Below, piece after piece: positions 9,624 through 17,843 of a DNA stretch of 58,663 nucleotides. The translations under genes and the position numbers were made by a program. The notes under the pieces were generated by a model, which saw nothing but the letters and a program-made list of their open reading frames with translations, was not told the DNA's origin and ran no database searches. Where the stretch lies: positions 1 through 58,663 of the forward strand of contig JAOAQY010000197.1 of assembly GCA_025210965.1 (NCBI GenBank). Reading direction: 5' to 3'. Within the stretch, counting starts at the first letter, position 1; each line of letters begins with the position of its first letter. This DNA comes from Tissierellales bacterium. Its GTDB lineage: Bacteria > Bacillota > Clostridia > Tissierellales > JAOAQY01.

Positions 9624-9744
9624 AACTACTTACAATATTAACTGCTTAAACACCAACTACTTAAATACTAACTGCTTAAATACTAACTGCTTAAATACTA
9701 ACTGCTGCAATACTAACTGCCAAAACACTAACTCCCCTACGATA
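9624..9744. repeat. 15-bp tandem repeat array, about eight units
   Basis: Units of consensus AACTGCTTAAATACT repeat head to tail from 9640 to 9729, flanked by a degenerate 16-nt unit at 9624-9639 and a degenerate partial unit from 9730. The two central copies (9670-9699) are identical; the outer copies carry one to six changes, as expected of an ageing tandem array. A frame reading Asn-Thr-Asn-Cys-Leu runs through it, but its only start codon, a TTG, lies inside the upstream terminator U-run without a ribosome binding site. I regard the array as non-coding. Confidence 0.85.
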
Positions 9745-9796
9745 TTAATCAATGAACAATTCTATGATTCTCACATGATAGCACTCTCTAGATAAT

Positions 9797-9850
9797 AAAC
9801 AGGCTGTTTCAAAATGAATTTGTTCATTCATTTTAAAGCAGCCTGTTTTT
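9797..9850. terminator. Bidirectional terminator hairpin
   Basis: A long near-perfect hairpin (AAACAGGCTG...CAGCCTGTTTTT with an inner AAAATGAAT/ATTCATTTT stem) ends the response regulator gene on the minus strand and has T-rich flanks on both sides. Confidence 0.85.
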
Positions 9851-10925
9851 AGTCCGTTTTTATTGAAAAATAGGTGCTGAGCCTGTAGTAGTATTGTGAT
9901 TCTACTTTGAGTATTTCAAAGCTACCACCTAGATTAGATATCACTTCATTCATAAATTTACTAAATTCATCCATGTATTTTTTCTCGTCTTTACTTTCAA
10001 ATTCTAATTTGTTCATAAATATCAATGCTTTCGTGGATTCTTGATTTAGCATTTTTACTACAACAGAATGTTTTTGAATGGATTCTTTACACGTCTCTAC
10101 TATCATGTCATCTATAGCAATAAATGCATTTAGTAACAATCTATAATTACCATAAAGTACTTGTCTTTTCTCTTCTTTTTCTAATCCACCAATCTCTATA
10201 TCTACATTTTTTTTCGAGAATATCTTCTTAAAGTCTGATTCTAATCTTTCTATGCTAAACTCTAAATCATTTCTAGGTATTGAATACAGCCATACATTGT
10301 ATGCGTTTTCATAATACTCTATATATCTAGATATAGAAATCGGATCTCTAAGCGATATGTCTCTCAGTCTCTGCATCATTATCTCACTTAGTTCTTTTAT
10401 CTTGTTTATTTCAAGCTGAAAATTTGTTTCTTTGTTTTTGGATAAATCCAGTAGTTTTTTGTACATTTGATTTTTTTGCATTACGTTGAAACTGAGTTTT
10501 TTTCTCTCCATAAGTTTTTCATACTTTTCTATAGCTTCATGAATTATCGGCAAAAAATCATCCGCCATATCCCATGGTTTGGTTATAAATTTGTACAAAT
10601 CGCCGTGGTTTAATGCTGCTAATACTTGCGGTAGTTGTGTATATCCTGATAGAACTATTTTTATAGTATCAGGGTATCCTTCTTTTACCATTTTAAGTAG
10701 TTTCAAACCGTCTATATGGGGCATTTTCATATCTGTAACTATAACTGCTATTTCTTCTCTTTCAAATATATCCATTACCTTTCTAGGATCATTTACATAT
10801 ATTTTGTTAAATGGCTCTTTTCTAAGTGCTCTTCGGAGAGCTTTTAGCACCATCATTTCATCGTCTACAAACATTACTGTCACTCTATGTTTTTCGTTTA
10901 TGTCACGAGTAATTTCATCTGCCAT
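9849..10925 (-). CDS. Response regulator with an unrecognised output domain
   Basis: A receiver domain occupies about residues 14-135, with acidic pair D21-D22, phosphoacceptor D65 (VTDMKMP), switch S93 and K116 (TKPW). A coiled coil follows near 130-190, then about 165 residues that are not a known DNA-binding, HD-GYP or GGDEF output. Their order of helices, with NYRLLLNAFIAIDD in the place of an N box and a terminal stretch ending in NLGGSFEI, resembles a histidine-kinase ATPase fold with its nucleotide-binding residues lost; that is an inference. It is monocistronic, and the Cache kinases at 21-25 kb lack a neighbouring regulator, so they are possible partners. Confidence 0.8.
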   Translation of the reverse strand: MADEITRDINEKHRVTVMFVDDEMMVLKALRRALRKEPFNKIYVNDPRKVMDIFEREEIAVIVTDMKMPHIDGLKLLKMVKEGYPDTIKIVLSGYTQLPQVLAALNHGDLYKFITKPWDMADDFLPIIHEAIEKYEKLMERKKLSFNVMQKNQMYKKLLDLSKNKETNFQLEINKIKELSEIMMQRLRDISLRDPISISRYIEYYENAYNVWLYSIPRNDLEFSIERLESDFKKIFSKKNVDIEIGGLEKEEKRQVLYGNYRLLLNAFIAIDDMIVETCKESIQKHSVVVKMLNQESTKALIFMNKLEFESKDEKKYMDEFSKFMNEVISNLGGSFEILKVESQYYYRLSTYFSIKTD

Positions 10926-11010
10926 ACAATCACCTCTCTAAATGATTTCTATATAATGACATTATCATTACTCTTATTCTACCCACATATCATAGCATTA
11001 TGCTAATGAT

Positions 11011-11940
11011 TCATCGCTCTTCTCTAAAATAAGGCACGCTGAGTCCTTTTGGTGCTCCATCGTTTTTCTTTCTCATAGCATTGTATATTAAAACAAATAT
11101 CGTTACTAAATATGGAAGCATATCTATGAGATATTGTGATATTGGAAGATTCATTCCCTGTATTCTAAATCCTATTATATCTAGTCCTCCAAACAATAAC
11201 GCTCCAAATACTGCTTTTGATGTACTCCATCCGCTAAATATTACAAGTGCTACCGCTATCCATCCTCTTCCAGCTGTTATGTTATCCTGCCAAGCTGGTA
11301 TATATATAAGCGATAGATAAGCTCCGCCTAGACCACATAGACCCCCACCTATCATGCAGTGAATGTATTTGTAAAAGTTTACATTTACTCCATTTGCATC
11401 TGCAACTGCTGGGTCTTCTCCAACGGTTCTAAGGTTGAGCCCTGCCTGCGTATTTTTCAGATAAAATCCAAGTACTACAGCTATTATGAATCCCATATAC
11501 ACCATTATATTGTGATTGAATAACAATGGACCTATATACGGTATTTTCGAAAGTATTGGTATAGATATATTTTCAAAAAATGATTTAAACTCTGGGCTTA
11601 GAACTTCACCAACTAGTGCTTGTCCCACAAATCCTGATATTCCAGTTCCGAGTATTGTTATCGAGAGTCCTGTAACTACTTGATTTGTTCTGAGACTTAC
11701 TGTCAAAAATGCATATATAAGTGACATAAATGCACCACCTAGTATAGCCGCTAGCATTGCAAGTATTGGCTGATTTGTGGTATTTCCAACCATAAATCCC
11801 ATAACGGCTCCAACTAACATAGTACCCTCAACACCTAGATTTAGATGCCCTGCTTTTTCTGTTATGATTTCTCCAAGTGTTGCAAATAAAAGCGGTATCC
11901 CTGCTTGTATCGCTGTGTATAAAAATAGTAAACTACCCAT
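11011..11940 (-). CDS. nupQ: Nucleoside ABC transporter permease (NupQ/YufQ type)
   Basis: Integral membrane subunit of a BMP-family (PnrA-linked) importer, 309 residues with about nine hydrophobic segments. The family motif region near GHLNLGVEGTMLVGA is clear. Its ATG overlaps the stop of the preceding permease (TAATG), so the two permeases are translationally coupled and probably form a heterodimer. Together with the riboswitch and xpt at the head of the operon, this points to purine nucleosides or bases as substrate. Confidence 0.87.
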   Translation of the reverse strand: MGSLLFLYTAIQAGIPLLFATLGEIITEKAGHLNLGVEGTMLVGAVMGFMVGNTTNQPILAMLAAILGGAFMSLIYAFLTVSLRTNQVVTGLSITILGTGISGFVGQALVGEVLSPEFKSFFENISIPILSKIPYIGPLLFNHNIMVYMGFIIAVVLGFYLKNTQAGLNLRTVGEDPAVADANGVNVNFYKYIHCMIGGGLCGLGGAYLSLIYIPAWQDNITAGRGWIAVALVIFSGWSTSKAVFGALLFGGLDIIGFRIQGMNLPISQYLIDMLPYLVTIFVLIYNAMRKKNDGAPKGLSVPYFREER

Positions 11941-13013
11941 TATGCTACCTCCTTTGATGCTTTATCTTTGTGCACAGGATATATTTTATAGTGGATAAAG
12001 AATTCGCCGCCTAGAGCAAATAATAGTATTATCCCCTGAAGTATCTCTGCTGCACTTTGAGGTATTTGAAATGCTGTCTGTATATAAGATGCACCCTGAC
12101 TTAGCACTGCAAATAGGAATGCTACAATCGGTATAAATGCTATTTTCATGTTTGCAAGCCAAGTTACTATTATAGCTGTATATCCCATGCCTGCTGATAT
12201 CTCATAATTTAGAGTACTGCTAACTCCAGATACCTGAATCATGCCGACAAGTCCTGCGATACCACCACTTAAAAATATTGCTTTTAATGTAATTTTGCTC
12301 ACATGTATTCCAGCATATCTCGCTGTGTTTTCGCTCTCTCCTATAACTGATATTTCATATCCGAATTTTGATTTATGCATCATTATATATATTGCTGCCA
12401 TCAGTATTAGTAGGAATATCCAGCCGATGTGAAGTCCTCCTATTTGTGGTAATAGTGCACTATCTTCAAAGTTTGGCACTTTGGGAAATCCAAATGCTTT
12501 AGGGTCTTTCCATGGTCCGTATTGTAAAAATATGACCCACTTAAGTGCTATATAGTTGAGCATGAGTGTAAAAAGTGTCTCGTTTGTCGCGTATTTGCTT
12601 TTGAAAAATGCTGGAATCATTGACCAGATTCCTCCACATACTATGGAAGCTATTATCATTAGTAATAACACGAGTACTTTTGGAAGTGTGTGAAAGTTTA
12701 GTGCTACATAGCTTGCGCCCATAGCTCCCATTAGTATTTGCCCTTCTGCTCCTATATTCCAAAATTTCATTTTGAACGCTATTATAAGTCCTAGTGATAT
12801 GATTGCAAGTGGTATCATTAGTCTTATGGTTTCTTTTATTCTATATGGTGATCCAAAACATCCTTCTAGCATTGCTTTGTATACATCTATTGGATTTTTA
12901 CCAAGCCCTACAAAAAACAAACTCATAACTATAAATCCCAAAAATACAGATGAGAGTCTAATCATCATAATTTGCGTTTTGGTCAAATCGTCTCTCTTCG
13001 CTAATCTAAACAT
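11940..13013 (-). CDS. nupP: Nucleoside ABC transporter permease (NupP/YufP type)
   Basis: Second permease of the same importer, 357 residues, with the BPD_transp_2 fold and the characteristic NIGAEGQILMGAMGA segment. It starts 8 nt before the end of the ATPase gene, so translation is coupled to it. Confidence 0.87.
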   Translation of the reverse strand: MFRLAKRDDLTKTQIMMIRLSSVFLGFIVMSLFFVGLGKNPIDVYKAMLEGCFGSPYRIKETIRLMIPLAIISLGLIIAFKMKFWNIGAEGQILMGAMGASYVALNFHTLPKVLVLLLMIIASIVCGGIWSMIPAFFKSKYATNETLFTLMLNYIALKWVIFLQYGPWKDPKAFGFPKVPNFEDSALLPQIGGLHIGWIFLLILMAAIYIMMHKSKFGYEISVIGESENTARYAGIHVSKITLKAIFLSGGIAGLVGMIQVSGVSSTLNYEISAGMGYTAIIVTWLANMKIAFIPIVAFLFAVLSQGASYIQTAFQIPQSAAEILQGIILLFALGGEFFIHYKIYPVHKDKASKEVA

Positions 13014-14526
13014 TTGATTCCACCTCCTCTAAATCTTTGCCAGCCATCATCCAACCTAATTTTTCTTTATCTAGGTTTTGAGCTTTTTCTACGCCTTGAA
13101 TACATCCATCGTAAAATACTGCTATTCTATCGCAAAGTTTTAGAAGTACATCTAAGTCTTCCCCCACAAACATTACCGCTACATTTTTTTGTTTTTGATC
13201 GTTTAGCAGATCATAAACTAGGTGCGCAGATCCTATGTCTAGACCTCTTGCCGCATATGCTGTTATGAGTATTTCTGGTGAGTTTTCTATCTCTCTTCCA
13301 AGTAGTACTTTTTGGATATTTCCACCAGACAATTTTCTAACAGGAGTCTCTATAGATGGTGTTGATATGCTGAGTTTTTCAACTAAATCATTGGCCTTGT
13401 CTATTGCTGGTTTCTTTCGAACCAATATTCCCTTGCCATTTCCGTATGATTTGAGAAGTACATTGTCTACTAAATCCATAGATGCAACTAGTCCCATTCC
13501 AAGTCTATCTTCTGGCACAAAGCTCATGCTTATACCGCTGTCTATAATTTCTCTTGGAGTCGATCCAACTATATCTTTTTCTTTAAATTCTATGGATCCA
13601 CTTTTTATTTTTTGAAGTCCTGCTATAGCTTCACATAATTCTTTTTGTCCACTACCTGCAACTCCCGCTATACCCAGTATTTCTCCTTTGTATACATCTA
13701 GGTTTATATCTCTAAGTACTTTTACACTTTCATCATTTGTCACGTTTAAATCTCTTATCTTGAGTCCTATCTCCGAACTATTTGACTCTGGTCTTTCTAT
13801 TACTAGATCAACTGCTTCTCCAACCATTTCGTTTGTGAGTATCTTTGGATCTAGTCCTTTATTTTCGAAGCTTTTGACAGATGTTCCCTTGCGAAGCACT
13901 GTGATTCTATCGCTTATTTCAAGTATTTCTCCAAGCTTGTGAGTGATGATTATGATACCACATCCTCTTTCTTTCATGGTTCTAACGATATCAAAAAGTC
14001 CCCTAGTTTCTTGTGGAGTCAGTACTGCTGTAGGTTCATCTAATATCAAAACCTTGGCTCCTTTGTAGAGGACTTTTAGTATTTCCACTCTCTGCTTTTC
14101 TGCTATGGAAAGATCTGCTATTTTTTTATTTAGATCAATTTGCAATCCATATTTTTGAGACAATTCTTCTATTTCTGATTGCAATTTCATCTTGTTTATT
14201 ACAAATTTCTTTTTTTCTCCTACTATTATATTTTCAAATACACTGTGACTATCTATCAATTTAAGATGTTGATGGATCATACCTATACCATTTGAAATAG
14301 CTTCTCTAGGCGATTTCATATGTACTGTTTTACCACTTATCTCTATGCTACCTTCATCTGGCTGATATATTCCTGCAAGTACGTTCATAAGAGTACTCTT
14401 TCCTGCCCCATTTTCACCAAGTATACCCAAGACTTCTCCTTCATTTAAATGGAGATTGACGCAGCGATTTGCATACACTGCGCCAAATTTCTTGGTAATA
14501 TTGTTCATGCTTACCAATTTATCCAT
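13006..14526 (-). CDS. nupO: Nucleoside ABC transporter ATP-binding protein (NupO/YufO type)
   Basis: Tandem two-domain ATPase of 506 residues. The first domain has Walker A GENGAGKS (37-44) and Walker B VLILDEPT; the second has the degenerate P-loop GVAGSGQKE, signature LSGGNIQKV and the ARGLDIGSA end typical of this class. The second Walker B reads LITAYAARGLD instead of the more usual QPTRGLD. It starts 14 nt after the binding protein and overlaps the permease downstream. Confidence 0.9.
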   Translation of the reverse strand: MDKLVSMNNITKKFGAVYANRCVNLHLNEGEVLGILGENGAGKSTLMNVLAGIYQPDEGSIEISGKTVHMKSPREAISNGIGMIHQHLKLIDSHSVFENIIVGEKKKFVINKMKLQSEIEELSQKYGLQIDLNKKIADLSIAEKQRVEILKVLYKGAKVLILDEPTAVLTPQETRGLFDIVRTMKERGCGIIIITHKLGEILEISDRITVLRKGTSVKSFENKGLDPKILTNEMVGEAVDLVIERPESNSSEIGLKIRDLNVTNDESVKVLRDINLDVYKGEILGIAGVAGSGQKELCEAIAGLQKIKSGSIEFKEKDIVGSTPREIIDSGISMSFVPEDRLGMGLVASMDLVDNVLLKSYGNGKGILVRKKPAIDKANDLVEKLSISTPSIETPVRKLSGGNIQKVLLGREIENSPEILITAYAARGLDIGSAHLVYDLLNDQKQKNVAVMFVGEDLDVLLKLCDRIAVFYDGCIQGVEKAQNLDKEKLGWMMAGKDLEEVESNV

Positions 14527-14540
14527 AATAATCTCCCCTA

Positions 14541-15680
14541 CTACTTTATAGAACCTTTAACGCCGTCAACGAACCAATCCATTCCAAGAAGTGTTTGGTC
14601 ATCTAATACCTTGCCGTCTTCTCCGATTGTTGTTCCATCTTGCTTCTTGATCACTCCACCAAATACTTTGAATTCTCCTGATTTGATCTTTTCTTCGTAT
14701 TCAGCTACTACAGCTTTCGCTTCTTCTGGTGCATTTTGAGTAAGAGGTGAAAGTTTAACCATGTCTTCATCCATTCCGCCCCATTTGTTTTCTGCCGTCC
14801 ATGTTCCATCTATCATTTTTTGTACTTGATCTACATAGTACACTCCCCAGTTCCAAACTGGTGCAGTCATATATGCTTTTGGAGCTTTGTCTTCTGAATC
14901 TGTATTATAACCAATTGCAAATGCACCTGCTTCTTCGGCTGCTTGCTGTGGACCTGCTGTATCTTGGTGCTGAGCTATTACATCGCTACCTGCATCTAAT
15001 AATGCCTTTGCTGCTTCTTTTTCTTTAGCTGGATCGTACCAAGTGTGTGTCCATCTAACATCTACTTCTGCTTCTGGATTTACTGTTTTTACTCCAAGTG
15101 TAAATGCGTTTATTCCTCTTACAACTTCTGGAATTTCAAATGCACCTACATAACCGATTTTGTTTGTCTTTGTTTTCATACCTGCTACCAAACCTGACAA
15201 GAATCTTGGTTCATACATTCTACCAAAATAATTTACGAAGTTGTCTCCTGATTTATATCCTGAGCAGTGTAAGAATTTAACCTCTGGGTAATCTTTTGCT
15301 ACTTTTTCTACATAGTCCATGTATCCAAAGCTAGTTGCAAATATAGCTTTTGCACCTTGGTCAACCATATCTCTAAGTACCTTCTCTACTTCTGGTCCTT
15401 CTGGTACTGACTCTTTGTATATTGTCTTTACTCCAAGTTTTTCTTCTAGTTCTAATCTGCCTTCGTTGTGAGCATATGTGTATCCACCATCTCCAATAGG
15501 TCCTATGAATATGAAACCTATAGTCATATCATCTGCTTTAGTTTCTGCTTCATTTGAACTAGCTACTTGTTCTGTTCCCTCTTGTTTTGCTTCTTCTTTT
15601 GAATCATTTGATCCACCACACCCTACTGCTAATGCCATTACTGCCATCATTACCATCATGATCTTGACTAATTTCTTCAT
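14541..15680 (-). CDS. nupN: BMP-family nucleoside-binding lipoprotein (NupN/PnrA type)
   Basis: Substrate-binding lipoprotein of 379 residues. The signal peptide ends in a lipobox with lipid-modified Cys21 (LAVG-C), followed by a Ser/Glu/Thr-rich spacer and the Bmp domain (from about residue 50). It starts 2 nt after the xpt stop, with AGGGAGGAAG lying inside the end of xpt. By family, it probably binds purine nucleosides such as guanosine, inosine or adenosine. Confidence 0.9.
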   Translation of the reverse strand: MKKLVKIMMVMMAVMALAVGCGGSNDSKEEAKQEGTEQVASSNEAETKADDMTIGFIFIGPIGDGGYTYAHNEGRLELEEKLGVKTIYKESVPEGPEVEKVLRDMVDQGAKAIFATSFGYMDYVEKVAKDYPEVKFLHCSGYKSGDNFVNYFGRMYEPRFLSGLVAGMKTKTNKIGYVGAFEIPEVVRGINAFTLGVKTVNPEAEVDVRWTHTWYDPAKEKEAAKALLDAGSDVIAQHQDTAGPQQAAEEAGAFAIGYNTDSEDKAPKAYMTAPVWNWGVYYVDQVQKMIDGTWTAENKWGGMDEDMVKLSPLTQNAPEEAKAVVAEYEEKIKSGEFKVFGGVIKKQDGTTIGEDGKVLDDQTLLGMDWFVDGVKGSIK

Positions 15681-15682
15681 CC

Positions 15683-16267
15683 TTAAACTTCCTCCCTAAA
15701 TTCAATCTTGCCACCATCTATGGCGTCTATAATAGCAAGTGATTGTACTTCAAATCCCCTGCCTCTAAGGTTAGCTCCGCCTGGTTGGAATCCTTTTTCT
15801 ATGACGATACCTATACCTTTGATTTCTGCCTTTGCTGATTCTACTATTTCAACTAATCCTTCACACGCTTTTCCATTTGCTAAAAAGTCGTCAACTATTA
15901 GTATTTTGTCATCTGGACTGATGTATCTTTTTGAAACACGGACCTGGTAAGTTCTATTTTTGGTAAAAGAAAAAACTTCAGAAGTATAGATTTCGTCGTC
16001 TAAGTTTTTAGACTCTACTTTCTTTGCAAATACAACTGGAACGTCAAAATAACGCGCAGTTGCCATCGCAATAGCTATACCTGAAGCTTCTATTGTCAAG
16101 ACCTTTGTTATGCCTTGTTCTTTGAAATTTTTATAAAAAGCTTCTCCTATGTGGTCCATCAATGTAACATCAATCTGGTGATTTAGAAAACTATCCACCT
16201 TTACAATATCAAAACCCTTTGTATCCCCATCTTTTAAGATTCTTTCCTGTAGTATTTGTGATTGCAC
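15683..16267 (-). CDS. xpt: Xanthine phosphoribosyltransferase
   Basis: Purine-salvage enzyme that converts xanthine and PRPP to XMP. The PRPP-binding motif ILIVDDFLANGKA is at residues 122-134 and the full length is 194, as in Bacillus Xpt. It starts with GTG behind AGAAAGAGGG. It is the first gene after a purine riboswitch, and the importer genes follow without a gap. Feedback by guanine-class ligand would shut both salvage and uptake. Confidence 0.93.
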   Translation of the reverse strand: MQSQILQERILKDGDTKGFDIVKVDSFLNHQIDVTLMDHIGEAFYKNFKEQGITKVLTIEASGIAIAMATARYFDVPVVFAKKVESKNLDDEIYTSEVFSFTKNRTYQVRVSKRYISPDDKILIVDDFLANGKACEGLVEIVESAKAEIKGIGIVIEKGFQPGGANLRGRGFEVQSLAIIDAIDGGKIEFREEV

Positions 16268-16432
16268 TTTACATCCCTCTTTCTAAAATATAATCAGGCG
16301 TAAGCAGTCACAATTTCTTCAAAATAAGTATCCCAAAATAACCCCAACCCAAGGAGCAATATTGCACAGCTAATACTATACAATATAGGTCATACAAATA
16401 AAGACTTTCATCTTTATCAAGAAGATGCCATA
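16268..16432 (-). promoter_or_regulatory. Expression platform and leader of xpt
   Basis: About 165 nt separate the aptamer from the xpt start. Candidate hairpins are CATCTT/AAGATG just after P1 (about 16407-16429) and ATATTG/CAATAT farther down. Neither has the long stem plus U-run expected of a strong terminator, so I cannot say which structure is the switch. Confidence 0.4.
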
Positions 16433-16504
16433 CACCTGTAGCCTAGACCATTTACGGTGGTCAGGTAGAAACTCCCAGCCCTTATTGCCGGATTTATACA
16501 AGCG
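16433..16504 (-). ncRNA. Purine riboswitch aptamer (guanine class)
   Basis: The minus strand shows all parts of the purine aptamer. P1 is CGCTTGTA/TACAGGTG (16497-16504 with 16433-16440), P2 is CCGGC/GCTGG, the J2/3 sequence GAGTTTCTACC is intact, and P3 GACC/GGTC encloses the CCGTAAAT-type L3 loop. J3/1 reads TAGGCTA, with a C at the discriminator position (the equivalent of C74), which predicts guanine, hypoxanthine or xanthine rather than adenine. It lies about 165 nt upstream of xpt. Confidence 0.93.
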
Positions 16505-16525
16505 AATATTATTCAGTTAATAAAC

Positions 16526-16568
16526 ACGAATGTTCGTATTTATCTTTAAGTTACATTAATCATAACAA
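16526..16568 (-). promoter_or_regulatory. xpt operon promoter with palindromic operator candidate
   Basis: On the minus strand TTGTTA (16563-16568), 18 nt and GATAAA (16539-16544) form a plausible sigma-A promoter. Immediately after it, over the expected transcription start, lies the palindrome ACGAA-CA-TTCGT (16526-16537). The stretch AAATACGAACATT matches 12 of 13 positions of the PurR box as I remember it for low-GC Gram-positives (AWWWCCGAACWWT). A PurR role is an inference. Confidence 0.5.
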
Positions 16569-16594
16569 GATTTTTTATAGGTTGCAAGTTTTTT

Positions 16595-17827
16595 TTAGGA
16601 AACAACCTTTACTTTCATGTCTTTTTCTAATTGATCACTAGGTGAATCTACGATGATTTCGCCACTTTCAAGACCTTGTATGATTTCTGTATTTTCTTCA
16701 CCTTCTAGTCCAAGTTCTACTTTTCTAAGCTTCGAAACGTTATTTTCTATTACAAAAACGTAATCACTATCATCTATTTTAAATATCGCACTATTTGGTA
16801 CGCTGATAATATTATTTCTTTCCCCTATAATTAGCTTTACATCTAACTCATAGTTAAGTTTCAGCGATTTAGGATTCCCTTTAAATGTCATTTCTACATC
16901 TACTCGTTTTTGCTCTATTCCTAAATCCGAACGTTTATTGTGCGCCTTTGGAGCTATAAATGTGATTTCACCTTCGAAGTCTAGCCCTAGTTCGGGTTCT
17001 TTTACAACTACACGCCCTCCTATATTTAAATCTTTTACATCAGATGCTAATACCTCTGTCTCTAAATACAATGTATCTAAGTCGCTTATTTCAAATACCT
17101 TCATACCTGGTTGTATATACTGTCCTTTTTTGAATGGAATCTCTGTAACTATACCTGCAATCAATGATTTAAAAGAATATCTATCTAAATTGTTCTCAAG
17201 TATAGCTATATTTTTATTTAGTGCCTCAACTCTAGCCTTTAGCTGAGCCTCTACATTCTTAGATACATTTTTTTGCACTAGACTCAATTGACTTTTCGCT
17301 ATATTTACATTGTTTTTCTGGACTTCATATGCATTTTGATGCTGGTTGAATGTACTCAAATCCATTGCACCACTAGCATAAAGTGCTTTTGCAGTTTCAA
17401 AATCTTTCTGAGCTTTTTGATAGTTGCTCGTAGCTATTTCTAGACTGCTCTTAGCTTCCTGTACAACTTGCCAATCTGCAGGTTTTAATGTTTCTTTATA
17501 AAGTGCATCTAACTCTGTTTTGTTTGCCTGCAACTGCTCTAGTTGCAATTTTATATTCTGCTCATCTAGTTTTCCAAGTAACACTTCTGAATCAACATTT
17601 TGTCCTTCTCTAACGTAGATATCTGTGAGCTCTCCTGGATTTATGGCGTAAACCTCTTGTTGTTCTCTTGCTTTTACTACTGCTGTTTCTTCTACAAATT
17701 TTTCTAGATGTTCTATCTCTTTCACTTCGTACGTCTCAACTGGCAGACTTTGATTTGATGTTGAGTATATCCCTGCACCAATTACAGCAAGTGCCACTAC
17801 AGTTCCTATGATATATTTCTTTTTCAT
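16595..17827 (-). CDS. HlyD/MacA-like membrane fusion protein
   Basis: Periplasmic-adaptor-type subunit of 410 residues for the adjacent ABC system. It has an N-terminal membrane anchor (about 5-25), split lipoyl-like halves, a long coiled-coil hairpin (about 95-205) and beta-barrel domains. In a single-membrane cell such proteins extend outside the membrane as part of MacB-like exporters. It starts 16 nt after the FtsX-domain permease. No clear terminator is seen after it, so some transcription could run on into the xpt promoter region. Confidence 0.85.
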   Translation of the reverse strand: MKKKYIIGTVVALAVIGAGIYSTSNQSLPVETYEVKEIEHLEKFVEETAVVKAREQQEVYAINPGELTDIYVREGQNVDSEVLLGKLDEQNIKLQLEQLQANKTELDALYKETLKPADWQVVQEAKSSLEIATSNYQKAQKDFETAKALYASGAMDLSTFNQHQNAYEVQKNNVNIAKSQLSLVQKNVSKNVEAQLKARVEALNKNIAILENNLDRYSFKSLIAGIVTEIPFKKGQYIQPGMKVFEISDLDTLYLETEVLASDVKDLNIGGRVVVKEPELGLDFEGEITFIAPKAHNKRSDLGIEQKRVDVEMTFKGNPKSLKLNYELDVKLIIGERNNIISVPNSAIFKIDDSDYVFVIENNVSKLRKVELGLEGEENTEIIQGLESGEIIVDSPSDQLEKDMKVKVVS

Positions 17828-17843
17828 CTCACTCTAACCTCCC

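Noticed and set aside
9624-9744. CRISPR array
   Set aside because: Units are 15 bp and contiguous, with no spacers and no cas genes.
9589-9795. 68-codon ORF through the tandem repeat array
   Set aside because: The start is a TTG inside a terminator U-run without a ribosome binding site; the protein is only a translation of the repeat.
10987-11008. Hairpin ATCATAGCA/TGCTAATGAT as a terminator for the nupQ end
   Set aside because: There is no U-run on the minus strand; I see only a weak inverted repeat.
16434-16504. Adenine-class riboswitch
   Set aside because: The discriminator in J3/1 is C rather than T, and the first gene is xpt, so the guanine class fits.
16527-16536. LexA (SOS) box near the xpt promoter
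   Set aside because: The spacing between CGAAC and TTCG is too short for the CGAACNNNNGTTCG consensus.
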